Counted from the stretch's first letter, positions 16,644-31,566 are shown. The stretch: DNA of 49,204 nt from Streptomyces sp. A 4/2 (GCF_940670765.1 NZ_CALNVW010000054.1:1-49204); one strand, 5' to 3'. Notes: a model not told the origin generated them from the letters alone. Numbers and translations: made by a program.

Positions 16644-17642
16644 ATGACCGAATCGCCGCAGAGCGCCGTGGCGCAGGAGGCCGACTGGGAGACCGCTCCC
16701 GGTCTGCTCGACGGGGCCAAGGAACTCACCCTCGGACCCGAGGAGTGCAACCTCGCCTACTGGATCACCCAGGTCGCCCAGGGCACTCTGCGCGATCGCG
16801 GCGTCACCGGCCACCACGAGTCGGCGCTGGTCCCGGACTTCCTCAAGGCGCCGGGTCCGCTGCGTGAGGCCCTGGTCCTCGAATTCGGCTTCCGCGGGCT
16901 GTCGGAGGAGGTCGCCACCCGGCTGCTCGCCCCGTACGTGGAGATCGCTCCGGGCATCCCGGAGATGGAGTTCTACGCGACCCAGCTCCTCGACGAGGCC
17001 CGGCACGCGCGGGTGTTCCGCAACCACCTGGTCGAGCTGGGGATGCCGGAGGCGACCCTGCTGCGCGACATCGAGGACATGGCGGCCGACTACCAGCGCG
17101 AAGTGCTGCAGCCGGTCATCGACTTCACCCTCGACGTCGTCCAGAAGCAGCGCGACTTCCCCGGCGCGGTGGCCGTGTTCGCCATCGTCATCGAGGGCGT
17201 GCTCGCCCCGGCGGCGGAGCTGAGCGAACGCAAGTGGACCCCGCTGTCCCCGGCCACCGGCGAGATCTCCCGCGGCACTGCGATCGACGAGATCCGCCAC
17301 CTGACGGTCGCCAGCACCATCCTCCGCGACCACGTGCGCAAGCACCCCGAGTACCGGCCGCGGCTGGTGGAGATCCTGCAGGCCGGCGTCGCGCTGTGGG
17401 ACGACATCGACGACCGCAAGTTCGTCATCCACCGCGAGGAGCTGTTCCAGAAGGGCATGGAGGAGCACGCCGACCGGATCGGTGACTACGAGATCTGGCC
17501 CGGCACCCGGCTTCTGGACACCACGCCGGAGCAGCGCTACGACATGGCCGAGCAGTGGACGGACGAGATGGCCGCCGCCCGCATGGCGTACATGGGCCTG
17601 CCCGTCGAGTGGCTCGGCTCCCCCGCACAGGGGGACGCGTGA
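16644..17642 (+). CDS. Ferritin-like nonheme diiron azoxy synthase candidate, VlmB-like
   Basis: All-helical protein of 332 aa with the two Glu/His motifs of ferritin-like diiron oxygenases: DEARH (E118, H121) preceded by E109, and DEIRH (E216, H219) preceded by E184 in AIVIEG. That gives the six-ligand set expected for a diiron site. In valanimycin biosynthesis VlmB oxidises the hydrazine to the azoxy group, acting after VlmO. The immediate VlmO-like neighbour makes this assignment strong. GAAGGAG lies 12 nt before the ATG. The stop overlaps the KASIII start (GTGA). Alternative: an N-oxygenase of the AurF/CmlI kind. Confidence 0.87.
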   Translation: MTESPQSAVAQEADWETAPGLLDGAKELTLGPEECNLAYWITQVAQGTLRDRGVTGHHESALVPDFLKAPGPLREALVLEFGFRGLSEEVATRLLAPYVEIAPGIPEMEFYATQLLDEARHARVFRNHLVELGMPEATLLRDIEDMAADYQREVLQPVIDFTLDVVQKQRDFPGAVAVFAIVIEGVLAPAAELSERKWTPLSPATGEISRGTAIDEIRHLTVASTILRDHVRKHPEYRPRLVEILQAGVALWDDIDDRKFVIHREELFQKGMEEHADRIGDYEIWPGTRLLDTTPEQRYDMAEQWTDEMAAARMAYMGLPVEWLGSPAQGDA

Positions 17643-18646
17643 AGTCCGCTGTCATCGCGGGCGCCGGGGTCTATCTGCCGCCGAAGCTGGTCACCAACCA
17701 GGACCTCAGCGAGCGCCTCGACACCAACGACGCGTGGATCCGCACCAGGACGGGCATGTCGGTGCGGCACGTCGTCGAGCCCGGCGGTGCCACCTCCGAC
17801 CTGGCCGTGGAGGCCGGGGAGCGGGCCCTGAAGTCCGCCGGGGGCGGCGGTGCGGACGTGGTCATCCTGGCCACCACCACACCGGACCACCAGGTCCCGC
17901 CCACCGCACCGGACATCACGACCCGGCTCGGCCTGGGCACCACCCCGGCGTTCGACCTGTCGGCGGCGTGCGCGGGGTTCCTGTACGGACTGGCGACGGC
18001 CTCCGGCCTGATCGCCACCGGCACGGCCGAGCGGGTGCTGCTGATCGGCGCGGACGCCTTCACGACCATGGTCGACCCGGACGACCGCGGCACCGTGGTG
18101 CTGTTCGGGGATGCCGCGGGCGCGGTGGTGCTGCGCGCGGGTGAGGCGGACGAGCCCGGTGCGATCGGCACTCCGGTGCTGGGCAGCGACGGAAGCCTCG
18201 CCGGGCTGATCCAGGTCCCGGCCGGCGGCTCCCGGTCGCGCTCCAGCGGGCCGGTGACCGAGCTGGCCGACCCGTCCGACGCGTACTTCAAGATGAACGG
18301 CCGGGAGACCTTCCGGCACGCCGTGCAGCGGATGAGCGAGGCCTCGCGCGCCGCCGTGCGGGCCGCCGGGTGGACGCTCGACGACGTGGACCGGCTCTGC
18401 GCCCACCAGGCCAACTCGCGCATCCTCACCGCGGTCGCGGACGAGCTCGGCTTCCCCGTGGAGCGGCAGTTGTCCAACGTCGCCGAGGTCGGCAACACCG
18501 CGGCGGCGTCGCTCCCCACGCTGCTCGCCATGTCCGCGGCGAACGGCACGCTCCAAGCCGGTCACCGGGTGCTGCTCACCGCCTTCGGCGGCGGGCTCTC
18601 CTGGGGCGCGGCCACCCTCGTCTGGCCCGACATCGACGTCGTCTGA
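17639..18646 (+). CDS. Ketoacyl-ACP synthase III (FabH-like)
   Basis: KASIII of 335 aa with the full triad: Cys111 in LSAACAG, His256 in CAHQAN and Asn286 in EVGNTAA. It would condense an acyl-CoA (or other activated acyl group) with malonyl-ACP without needing a ketosynthase-chain elongation enzyme. GTG start at 17639, coupled to the diiron gene. The next gene is an ACP, and the one after that is the SerRS. It may start the alkyl chain, or elongate the serine-derived carboxyl by one acetate unit as labelling suggests for elaiomycin-type azoxy compounds; position in the operon slightly favours the second, but neither is proven. Confidence 0.9.
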   Translation: MKSAVIAGAGVYLPPKLVTNQDLSERLDTNDAWIRTRTGMSVRHVVEPGGATSDLAVEAGERALKSAGGGGADVVILATTTPDHQVPPTAPDITTRLGLGTTPAFDLSAACAGFLYGLATASGLIATGTAERVLLIGADAFTTMVDPDDRGTVVLFGDAAGAVVLRAGEADEPGAIGTPVLGSDGSLAGLIQVPAGGSRSRSSGPVTELADPSDAYFKMNGRETFRHAVQRMSEASRAAVRAAGWTLDDVDRLCAHQANSRILTAVADELGFPVERQLSNVAEVGNTAAASLPTLLAMSAANGTLQAGHRVLLTAFGGGLSWGAATLVWPDIDVV

Positions 18647-18668
18647 CCCCACCGAAAGGAAGCCCGTC

Positions 18669-18899
18669 ATGTTCGAGATGCTCAAGGAGATCCTGGTCGA
18701 CAAGCTCAAGGTCGCCCCGGACCTGATCACCCCGCAGGCCACCCGCGAAGAGGTCGAGCTGGACTCGCTCGCCGTCGTCGAGCTGTCGATGCTCCTCGAC
18801 AAGGAGTACTCCATCGAGATCAGCGACGACGAGCTGATGGAGGCCGGAAACATCGGCGAGATGGCCCAGATGATGAGCGAGCGCCGCGCGACGGTCTGA
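18669..18899 (+). CDS. Acyl carrier protein next to KASIII
   Basis: ACP of 76 aa. The attachment motif VELDSLAVVEL places the phosphopantetheinyl Ser at residue 33, with an acidic helix II. GAAAGGA lies 9 nt before the ATG. It directly follows the KASIII gene, so it is the probable malonyl-ACP partner of that enzyme. Sequence is clearly different from the ACPs at 3940 and 23494, suggesting separate jobs. Confidence 0.9.
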   Translation: MFEMLKEILVDKLKVAPDLITPQATREEVELDSLAVVELSMLLDKEYSIEISDDELMEAGNIGEMAQMMSERRATV

Positions 18900-18968
18900 G
18901 GGGCTGTCGGGTGACCCCCGCGCGCAGCCGCCCAGGACCGGGACCGGCCCGGCACTCAAGGAGAGTTC

Positions 18969-20243
18969 ATGCATGACGTACGTGAGCTGATCGAGCTGGG
19001 TCCCGAAGCGGTGCGGCGCCTCGCGCGGCGCCGGTACGGGCTCGACCTGACCGGCGTCGAGGAGGCGCACCGGCGGCGCGCGGCGGCCCTGACATCCGTG
19101 TCCGACCTGCGCGCCGCCCTCAAGGCGGCCTCGCGCGGCCACGGCGGCAAGCCGTCCGAGGCCGCGCGTGAGGAGTCGCGGCGGCTGCGGGAGCAGGTGC
19201 AGCAGGCGGAGTCCGCGGCGCGCGAAGCCGAGGCGGCCCTGACCGATCTGCTGCTCGCCATTCCCAACTTCCCGCTGGACGAGGTGCCCGACGGGCACTC
19301 GGACCAGGAGGCCGTCGAGGTGGCGCGCGGCGGCCCGCCCGTGCGTGCGGGGGGCCCGGCCCGCCATCACGCCGACCTCGGCGAGACGCTGAACATCTTC
19401 GACGGCTCCCGCGCCGCCCGCCTCTCGGGCGCCCGCTTCACCGTGTCGCGCGGCGCCGGAGCCCGGCTGGAGCGTGCGCTCGGTGACTTCTTCCTGGATC
19501 TGCACACCCAGGAGCACGGCTACGTCGAGCACTCCGTGCCGTACCTGGTGAACCGGCAGACCATGACCGCCACCGGCCAGTTGCCCAAGTTCGAGGAGGA
19601 CCTGTTCGCCACCCGGGTCGGTGACCGGGAGCTGTTCCTGGTGCCGACCGCCGAGGTCCCGCTGACCAATCTCGTCGCCGGTGACCTGCTCGTCGCCGCC
19701 GACCTGCCGCTCGCGTTCACCTCCCGCACCCCCTGCTTCCGCGCGGAGGCCGGCTCGTACGGCCGTGACACCCGCGGCATCCTGCGCCTGCACCAGTTCG
19801 AGAAGGTGGAGCTGGTACGGATCTGCGCGGCGGACGAGGCCCCCAAGCAGCTGGAGCTGATGCGCTCCCACGCCGAGGAGTGTCTGCGCCGCCTCGAACT
19901 GTCCTACCGGGTGGTGCAGTTGCCGGCCGGTGATCTGGGCTTCTCGGCCCGGATGACGTACGACATCGAGGTGTGGCTGCCCGGCAGCGGCGCCTTCCGC
20001 GAGATCTCCTCCGTGTCGGACTGCGGCACCTTCCAGGGGCGGCGCGCGGGCATCCGGGTGCGCACCGGGAGCGGGGCCAAGGAGGCTGCCGCGACGCTCA
20101 ACGGCTCGGCGCTGCCCATCGGCCGCACGGTGGCCGCGCTGCTCGAACAGGGGCAGCAGGAGGACGGGTCCGTCGTCCTGCCGGCGGCGCTCACGCCGTA
20201 CACCGGGTTCTCCCGGATCCTGCCGGGCGGGGCCACCGCATGA
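18969..20243 (+). CDS. serS: Pathway-associated seryl-tRNA synthetase, VlmL-like
   Basis: Class II SerRS of 424 aa. An N-terminal two-helix coiled-coil arm (about 25-100), which in SerRS binds the long variable arm and T-arm of tRNASer, precedes the catalytic domain with motif 2 FRAEAGSYGRDTRG (near 257) and motif 3 GSALPIGRTVAALLEQ (near 378). Placement inside a biosynthetic operon, after the azoxy genes, marks it as a specialised copy, as VlmL is in valanimycin. It should load serine for the VlmA-like transferase at 7498. SerRS recognises tRNA shape rather than anticodon, so the odd tRNASer-like RNAs at 8667 and 39304 are plausible substrates. GAGAG precedes the ATG. Confidence 0.93.
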   Translation: MHDVRELIELGPEAVRRLARRRYGLDLTGVEEAHRRRAAALTSVSDLRAALKAASRGHGGKPSEAAREESRRLREQVQQAESAAREAEAALTDLLLAIPNFPLDEVPDGHSDQEAVEVARGGPPVRAGGPARHHADLGETLNIFDGSRAARLSGARFTVSRGAGARLERALGDFFLDLHTQEHGYVEHSVPYLVNRQTMTATGQLPKFEEDLFATRVGDRELFLVPTAEVPLTNLVAGDLLVAADLPLAFTSRTPCFRAEAGSYGRDTRGILRLHQFEKVELVRICAADEAPKQLELMRSHAEECLRRLELSYRVVQLPAGDLGFSARMTYDIEVWLPGSGAFREISSVSDCGTFQGRRAGIRVRTGSGAKEAAATLNGSALPIGRTVAALLEQGQQEDGSVVLPAALTPYTGFSRILPGGATA

Positions 20244-20263
20244 CGTCGCCCGGCCCTCGGTGG

Positions 20264-20286
20264 TGCGTTCCGTGACACGGAACGCA
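20264..20286. terminator. Bidirectional terminator between SerRS and SARP
   Basis: Perfect 10-bp inverted repeat (20264-20273 with 20277-20286), extended further out by GGT/ACC and CCGGCCC/GGGCCGG pairings, in the gap between the convergent SerRS and SARP genes. Confidence 0.7.
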
Positions 20287-20312
20287 TTACCGGGGGCCGG
20301 GCGTTGACGCGG

Positions 20313-21101
20313 TCAGGCCGAACGCACCAGCTGCGGGGAGGCGGTCCGCCGGCCGGGGAGGAGCGGTGCCTGGTTGAGGATGGCGAGGAACCGTTCCCTG
20401 AGCTGCGGCGAGGGCTCGATGCCCAGTTCGTCGACCATCCGGCCGCGGGCGGTGTGGTACGTCTCGATCGCCTCGGCCTGCCGCCCGTACCGGTACAGGG
20501 CCAGCATCAGCATCTCGGTGACCCGCTCCCGCCACGGATGGACGATGCTCATCCGCTTCAGTTCCCCTATGGCGGAGGGCACGTCGCACTCGAAGTCGAA
20601 CCAGAGCTTGTCCTCCGTCGCGGCGAGGTGCTCCTCCTCCAGCTGTACGGCCACCGACCGGCACAGCGGCCCGCCGGCGACGTCCTGGAGCGGGGCGCCG
20701 CGCCACAGGCCGAGTGCCTCCCCGAGGAGTCCGGCGGCCCACGCCGAGTCGGTGGGCACGGCTCTGCGGGCCTCGGCGACCCGGCTCCTGAAGACGTTCA
20801 TGTCGAGCTCCTCGGCGGGGAACTCCAGGGCGTACCCGGTGGACCGGGTGACCAGCGAAGGGGCGGAGCTGCCCCACTCCTGCAGGGTGCGGCGCAGCCG
20901 TGAGACGTGCGCCTGCAGGGCGTTCTCCACGGTCAACGGCGGCTCCGTGCCCCACAGTTCGGTGTAGAGCTCCTCGGCGGGGACCAGTCGGCCGCCGCTG
21001 ACCAGCAGCGCGGCCAGCAGCGCCCGCTGCTGCCCGCCCCGGACACTGCGGAAGTGCCCGTCCACCTCGACGCCGACGGAGCCGAGAATTCTGAACTTCA
21101 C
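20313..21101 (-). CDS. SARP-family pathway activator
   Basis: Small Streptomyces antibiotic regulatory protein of 262 aa: an OmpR-like winged helix (FRILGSVGVEV.. to LRRTLQEW) followed by a bacterial transcriptional activation domain (DMNVFRSRVAEAR.. to ELGIEPSPQLRERFLAIL). The GTG at 21101 is chosen because GGAGGA lies upstream and the first strand of the winged helix then begins at residue 2. It is the only SARP in the window and the natural reader of the 11-bp-spaced repeats found before most units. Its own upstream region has a TCAAG pair at 11-bp spacing, suggesting autoregulation. I saw no TTA codon in it. Confidence 0.93.
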   Translation of the reverse strand: MKFRILGSVGVEVDGHFRSVRGGQQRALLAALLVSGGRLVPAEELYTELWGTEPPLTVENALQAHVSRLRRTLQEWGSSAPSLVTRSTGYALEFPAEELDMNVFRSRVAEARRAVPTDSAWAAGLLGEALGLWRGAPLQDVAGGPLCRSVAVQLEEEHLAATEDKLWFDFECDVPSAIGELKRMSIVHPWRERVTEMLMLALYRYGRQAEAIETYHTARGRMVDELGIEPSPQLRERFLAILNQAPLLPGRRTASPQLVRSA

Positions 21102-21201
21102 TGACTGCTCCTCCCTGCCTGACGCCCCCGGGGGGTGCCTGCCGCAGCGGCAGGCGGGGCGGTACGGAGTGTGTTGTCCGCGTTGAACGTGACACCGCTC
21201 C

Positions 21202-21218
21202 CTTGAGCCCCGCTTGAG
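21202..21218 (-). promoter_or_regulatory. Possible SARP repeat upstream of the SARP gene
   Basis: CTCAAG occurs twice, 11 bp apart, on the minus strand (21218-21213 and 21207-21202). The plus strand reads TTGAG, so orientation is not certain; it may also serve the SnoaL-like gene at 21392. Confidence 0.4.
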
Positions 21219-21391
21219 ATCCGGCGTGCGCCGGGCGGAACCGGTTCCGTCGCGTGCCGGGCCGCCCCAGGAGGCCCGCGACGGCTCCACCGGTTCTTGA
21301 GCGGCCCCCTGGCAGAGTGGCGGAGGAGCCGCCCGGGGCCGCGCGCGTCCGGTCGGCGAGACAAGTAATCGCATGCGACCAAGGAGTACCC

Positions 21392-21763
21392 GTGAGTGAC
21401 CTGACCGAACTGGCCGGCCGTTACATCGCCGCCTGGAACGAGGCGGACGCGAGCAAGCGTGCCGCGGCGATCTCCGAGGTGTTCACCGCGGACGCCACCT
21501 ACACCGACCCGCTCGCCGACGTACAGGGCCACGAAGGCATCGGGGCCGTGCTCGCCGGAGCCCAGGAGCAGTTCAAGGGATTCGAGTTCCGCGTCCTCGG
21601 CGACGTCGACGAGAACCACAACATCGGCCGGTTCCAGTGGGAGCTGGTGCCCGCCGGCGGTGGCGAGAACATCGTCATCGGCTTCGACGTCGTGGTGACC
21701 GACTCCCAGGGGAAGATCAAGAACGTCTACGGCTTCCTCGACAAGGTTCCCGCGGGCGCCTGA
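21392..21763 (+). CDS. SnoaL/NTF2-like small protein
   Basis: Protein of 123 aa with the NTF2-like cone fold signature: N-terminal helix LAGRYIAAWNEADASKRAAAISEVFTADATYTDP, then strands ending VYGFLDKVP. Members include polyketide cyclases, isomerases and non-catalytic binders. It lies upstream of the second exporter. GTG at 21392 has AAGGAG 6 nt upstream. No polar pocket residues can be assigned from sequence; a ligand-binding, immunity or isomerase role is possible. Confidence 0.85.
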   Translation: MSDLTELAGRYIAAWNEADASKRAAAISEVFTADATYTDPLADVQGHEGIGAVLAGAQEQFKGFEFRVLGDVDENHNIGRFQWELVPAGGGENIVIGFDVVVTDSQGKIKNVYGFLDKVPAGA

Positions 21764-21783
21764 GCGCTCTCACGGCCCCCCTA

Positions 21784-21819
21784 CCGGGCGGATCGCTGCC
21801 ATCAGGGCGCGTCCGCCCG
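21784..21819 (+). terminator. Hairpin between the SnoaL-like gene and the exporter
   Basis: CCGGGCGGA pairs with TCCGCCCGG across the intergenic space. It may reduce read-through into the exporter or stabilise the upstream mRNA. Confidence 0.45.
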
Positions 21820-21849
21820 GTCTCCGTTCCCCCCTCAAGGAGCACCACG

Positions 21850-23292
21850 ATGACAACGGAAACCGGGACGTCCACCAGGGCCGGAGAGCCGGTGGTTCCC
21901 AAGAACGGTCCTGGCTGGGGCGCTCTAGCCGTCGTGATGGTGGGTACCTTCATCACGGTCCTCGACTACTTCATCACCAACGTCGCGGTGCCTGCGATCC
22001 GGCTGGACCTGCGGGCCAGCGACGCCCAGTCCCAACTGGTCATCGTCGCGTACGGGGTGACCTTCACCGCCGGCATGATCACCGGCGGGCGGCTCGGTGA
22101 CCTCTACGGCAGGCGGCGGATGTTCACGCTCGGCCTCGCCGGGTTCACCCTCGCCTCCGGGCTGTGCGCGGTGGCGCAGAGCGCCGACGCGCTGGTCGTC
22201 TTCCGGGCGGTACAGGGCGTCACCGCCGCGTTGATGGTGCCCCAGGTCCTCGGGATCATCGGTGTCGTCTACGACGGTGCCGCGCGGGCCCGTGCCTTCG
22301 TCGTCTACGGCCTGGTGATCGGCCTCGCCGGCGTCTTCGGACAGGTCATCGGGGGTGCTCTGATCTCGGTGGACGTGGCGGGCCTCGACTGGCGGACCAT
22401 CTTCCTGATCAATCTGCCGGTCGGCGTGGTGACGCTGCTCCTGACCCGGCGGCTGATCCCCGAGTCCCGCAACGCCGAGGGTGGGCGGATCGACCTGACC
22501 GGTGCCGTGCTGGCCACCTTGGCCCTGGCGGCCCTGGTGCTCTCGCTCGTCGAGGGCCAGCAGCAGGGCTGGCCGCTGTGGAGCTGGCTGCTGCTCGTGG
22601 CCGTGCTGCCGCTGGGAGTCGGCTTCGTCGTGCAGCAGCGCCGGCGGCAGGGGCGCAGCCCGCTGCTCGACCTCGCGATGTTCCACAGCCGGACCTTCTC
22701 GGTGGGCCTCATCGCCATGCTGACGTACTTCCTGGCCATGGGGTCGTTCTTCTTCATGCTGGCGCTGTACCTCCAGGAGGGCAAAGGCCTTTCGGCCGCC
22801 GAGGCCGGGCTGGTCTTCCTCACGCTGGGCTCCGGCTACTTCGGTTCGTCGCTGCTGTCCGCCAAGCTGGCCGCGCGCCTGGGCCACGGCCTGGTCTCGG
22901 TCGGTCCGCTGACCCTGGGCATCGGTTATGTCCTGACGGGGCTGGTCGCCTCGCGGCTCAGCACGGACGGCAGTGTGCTGTGGCTGATCCCGCCGCTGGT
23001 CGTCGCCGGAATCGGGATGGGCATGACCACGGGTCCGCTGACCGGTGCCGTCCTGGGAGGCGCCGATCCGCAGCACGCCGCTTCGGCCTCCGGCGCGACG
23101 AACACGGTGCAGGAAGGCGGGGCCGCCATCGGTGTGGCCCTGGTCGGCGCCGTGTTCTACCCCGCGCTCGGCGACGCCAGGCCGAGCGACTACCCGCACG
23201 CCTTCATCATGGGGCTGATCCCCCTGGTCGTCTTCAGCCTCGCCGTCTCCGTGATCGTGAGGTTCATGCGGCCGAGCGGCGGACAGAGCTGA
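21850..23292 (+). CDS. Second DHA2-type MFS exporter
   Basis: EmrB/QacA-family 14-TM drug:H+ antiporter of 480 aa. It has the same TM1 motif (TVLDYFITNVAVPAI) and the same GGRLGDLYGRRR loop as the protein at 1520, with which it is paralogous. Expected to export the product and give self-protection. ATG at 21850 with AAGGAG 8 nt upstream. It is followed by a strong terminator. Confidence 0.93.
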   Translation: MTTETGTSTRAGEPVVPKNGPGWGALAVVMVGTFITVLDYFITNVAVPAIRLDLRASDAQSQLVIVAYGVTFTAGMITGGRLGDLYGRRRMFTLGLAGFTLASGLCAVAQSADALVVFRAVQGVTAALMVPQVLGIIGVVYDGAARARAFVVYGLVIGLAGVFGQVIGGALISVDVAGLDWRTIFLINLPVGVVTLLLTRRLIPESRNAEGGRIDLTGAVLATLALAALVLSLVEGQQQGWPLWSWLLLVAVLPLGVGFVVQQRRRQGRSPLLDLAMFHSRTFSVGLIAMLTYFLAMGSFFFMLALYLQEGKGLSAAEAGLVFLTLGSGYFGSSLLSAKLAARLGHGLVSVGPLTLGIGYVLTGLVASRLSTDGSVLWLIPPLVVAGIGMGMTTGPLTGAVLGGADPQHAASASGATNTVQEGGAAIGVALVGAVFYPALGDARPSDYPHAFIMGLIPLVVFSLAVSVIVRFMRPSGGQS

Positions 23293-23319
23293 GTACCCGG
23301 CCCGCATCCGCGGGCTCAC

Positions 23320-23355
23320 GACGGCCGAGCCGACGCCTTGTGCGGCTCGGCCGTC
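23320..23355 (+). terminator. Rho-independent terminator after the exporter
   Basis: Perfect 13-bp stem (23320-23332 with 23343-23355), 10-nt loop, followed by TTT. Confidence 0.8.
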
Positions 23356-23394
23356 TTTGCGTTGCGCGCCCCGGGCGCGCAGACCACGGACGGG

Positions 23395-23420
23395 CGAGCG
23401 TCAGGTCAGCGGCGTGTCAG
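23395..23420 (+). promoter_or_regulatory. SARP-type operator of the PKS operon
   Basis: CGAG (23395), TCAG (23406) and TCAG (23417) at 11-bp spacing; an extra TCAG at 23401 is out of phase. It lies 75 bp before the ACP at 23494 and should control the 12-kb PKS operon. Confidence 0.6.
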
Positions 23421-23493
23421 GAGGCGGTGGTTGGCTGAGAACTCGTTCACCGGCGCAGCCATCGCGCGCCCCGCATCCGGATCGGTCACCGCC

Positions 23494-23817
23494 ATGTCTG
23501 AGACGCACATATCCGTGCGGGAGCTGCGCGAGCTGCCCCTGTACGAGATCAAGGAAGAGCTGGAGGAACTCGTCTCCGGGCTGTTCAGGGGAGCCCTCCT
23601 GATGGACGACGACGACGAACTCCCGCTGGAGACGAGCTACTTCGACCTGGGCCTCACGTCGCTGGCGCTGGTCGGCCTCAAGCAGAGCCTCGAAGAGCTG
23701 CTCGAACTGAGCATCAACGCGAACGTGCTGTTCAACGAACCCACCGTCGAGCAGCTGGTGTGCTACCTCACCGACCTCCTCGCCGGCGCGCCCGCCGAGA
23801 GCCTGCCCGCTCAGTAA
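23494..23817 (+). CDS. Acyl carrier protein leading the PKS operon
   Basis: ACP-like protein of 107 aa. The attachment site reads DLGLTSLALVGLK (Ser56), with Thr in place of the usual Asp before Ser, as in some PKS/NRPS-associated carriers. It has an N-terminal helical extension of about 25 residues. Upstream ribosome site is weak (GGATCGG), so the exact start is uncertain; the ATG at 23494 fits the domain best. It lies 74 nt before the PKS, so it may carry the starter or receive the finished chain. Confidence 0.82.
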   Translation: MSETHISVRELRELPLYEIKEELEELVSGLFRGALLMDDDDELPLETSYFDLGLTSLALVGLKQSLEELLELSINANVLFNEPTVEQLVCYLTDLLAGAPAESLPAQ

Positions 23818-23891
23818 CAGATCGTCCGGACCGGCCGGGGGAACCGGCGCGACCGGGAAAACCGGAAGAACCGGAAGAAGGAGCCGCGGAC

Positions 23892-29783
<5,892 letters not shown>

Positions 29784-29815
29784 CGCCAGGCGTACCGACC
29801 ACCGGAGAAGACGGC

Positions 29816-31426
29816 ATGAACCACGACCCCCGCTGGACCCTGGCCCAGGCGTCCGCACGCAACGCGGCGCTGCGCCCGGACCACCCGGCGATCATCTGCG
29901 AGGGCCGCCGCACCAGCCACGCGCGGCTGCACCAGGACAGCAACCGGGCGGCGCACGCCCTGCGCGCCGCGGGCATCGGGCGCGGCAGCCGGGTGGCCTA
30001 CCTGGGCCGCGAGTCGGAGCACTACTACGTGACCATCCTGGCCTGCGCCAAGGCGGGCGCGGTGATCGTGCCGGTGAACTGGCGCCTGACCCCGGGCGAG
30101 GTGACGCACATACTGCGCGACTCGGGTGCCGAACTCCTCTTCCTGGAGGACGAGTTCAAGGCAACGGCCGACGCCGCAGCGGCCGGCTCGGCGACTCCCG
30201 CGCTGCACACCGTGATCCGCCTGGACGGCCCGGCGGACGACGGCACGACGGGCCGCACCCGGGAGCGCGGGGCGGGGCTGTGCGCCTGGTACGCGCAGGA
30301 GTCACCGGACGACCTGGACCCGGGCACCGGCCCCGACGACGCGGTCCTGCAGATCTACACGAGCGGCACCACCGGTCTGCCCAAGGGCGTGGTCCTCGCG
30401 CACCGGACGTTCTTCACGCTGCCCGCGGCGGTGCGCACCACCGGCGCCGACCCGGACGACTGGATCGACTGGCGCGAGGACGACGTCAGCCTGATCTCGC
30501 TGCCGGGCTTCGGCATCGCGGGCATCGGCTGGTTCCTGTACGGGTTCTGCGTGGGCGCCACCAATGTGGTGATGCCGATGTACGTGGCGCAGGAAGCGGT
30601 CCGGCTGATCGAGGAGTACGGGGTCACCATCACGTTCGTGGCGCCCGCGATGCTGCAGATGATGCTGGACGAGCAGAACGCCGGGCCGAAGGCCTTCGCC
30701 TCCCTGCGCAAGATCGCCTACGGCGCGGCGCCGATCTCCGAGTCACTGCTGCTGCGCAGCCTGGAGGTGTTCGGCTGTCAGCTCGCCCAGATCTACGCGA
30801 GCACCGAGGCGGGCAGCGTCGCGGCCTGTCTGCCCCCGTCGGACCACCGGCCGGGCAGCCGGCTGCTGCAGGCCGCGGGGAAGCCCTGCCCCGGCAACGA
30901 GATCAAGGTGATCGACCGCGACGGCAACCGGCTGCCCCCGGGCGAGATCGGCCAGGTCTGCGTCCGTACCCCGGCCCACATGATCGGCTACTGGAACCGG
31001 CCCGAGGCCACCGCGCAGACCCTGGTGGACGGCTGGCTGCACATGGGCGACGCGGGCTACCTGGACGAGCAGGGCTATCTGTTCCTGTGCGACCGGATCA
31101 ACGACACGATCATCGTGGCCGGCCAGAACATCTACCCGGCCGAGGTGGAGAAGCAGCTCAGCGAGCACCCCGCGGTCGCGGACGTCGCGGTGGTCGGCGT
31201 CCCCGACGCCCGCTGGGGCGAAGCGGTGCATGCCGCGGTGGTGCTGCGGGCGGGCGCCAGGGCGAAGCCGCGCGAACTGCTGCTGTTCCTGCGCGGACGG
31301 GTCGCCGACTACAAGATCCCCCTCGCCTACCACGTCCTCGACACCCTCCCCCGCAACCCGTCCGGCAAGATCCTGCGCCGCATGGTCCGGGAACAGCTCG
31401 GCGAGGCCCAGCGGACCCCGGCCTGA
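29816..31426 (+). CDS. Acyl-AMP/acyl-CoA ligase (ANL superfamily)
   Basis: Adenylating enzyme of 536 aa. Core motifs: YTSGTTGLPKG (A3), IYASTEAG (A5), MGDAGYLDEQGYLFLCDRINDTIIVAGQNIYPAEVE (A7-A8) and PSGKILRR (A10 Lys), so both half-reactions should work. It would activate a fatty acid for transfer to CoA or a carrier protein, for example as starter for the PKS or KASIII. I pick ATG 29816 with GGAGAAG 5 nt upstream; an in-frame ATG at 29780 overlaps the PKS stop and would add 12 residues. Translational coupling to the PKS suggests a shared acyl substrate. Confidence 0.92.
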   Translation: MNHDPRWTLAQASARNAALRPDHPAIICEGRRTSHARLHQDSNRAAHALRAAGIGRGSRVAYLGRESEHYYVTILACAKAGAVIVPVNWRLTPGEVTHILRDSGAELLFLEDEFKATADAAAAGSATPALHTVIRLDGPADDGTTGRTRERGAGLCAWYAQESPDDLDPGTGPDDAVLQIYTSGTTGLPKGVVLAHRTFFTLPAAVRTTGADPDDWIDWREDDVSLISLPGFGIAGIGWFLYGFCVGATNVVMPMYVAQEAVRLIEEYGVTITFVAPAMLQMMLDEQNAGPKAFASLRKIAYGAAPISESLLLRSLEVFGCQLAQIYASTEAGSVAACLPPSDHRPGSRLLQAAGKPCPGNEIKVIDRDGNRLPPGEIGQVCVRTPAHMIGYWNRPEATAQTLVDGWLHMGDAGYLDEQGYLFLCDRINDTIIVAGQNIYPAEVEKQLSEHPAVADVAVVGVPDARWGEAVHAAVVLRAGARAKPRELLLFLRGRVADYKIPLAYHVLDTLPRNPSGKILRRMVREQLGEAQRTPA

Positions 31427-31566
31427 CCGGCCGGACCGGCCCGAGGAGTTCGACCGGTCTGCCACCGGCCTGACCGGCCCCCGACCGCACCGGCCCCCGA
31501 CCGGCCACGACTCGGAACACCACGAGACCCGATCCCGATCCAGAACATCCCGAACGGAGTCCGACC

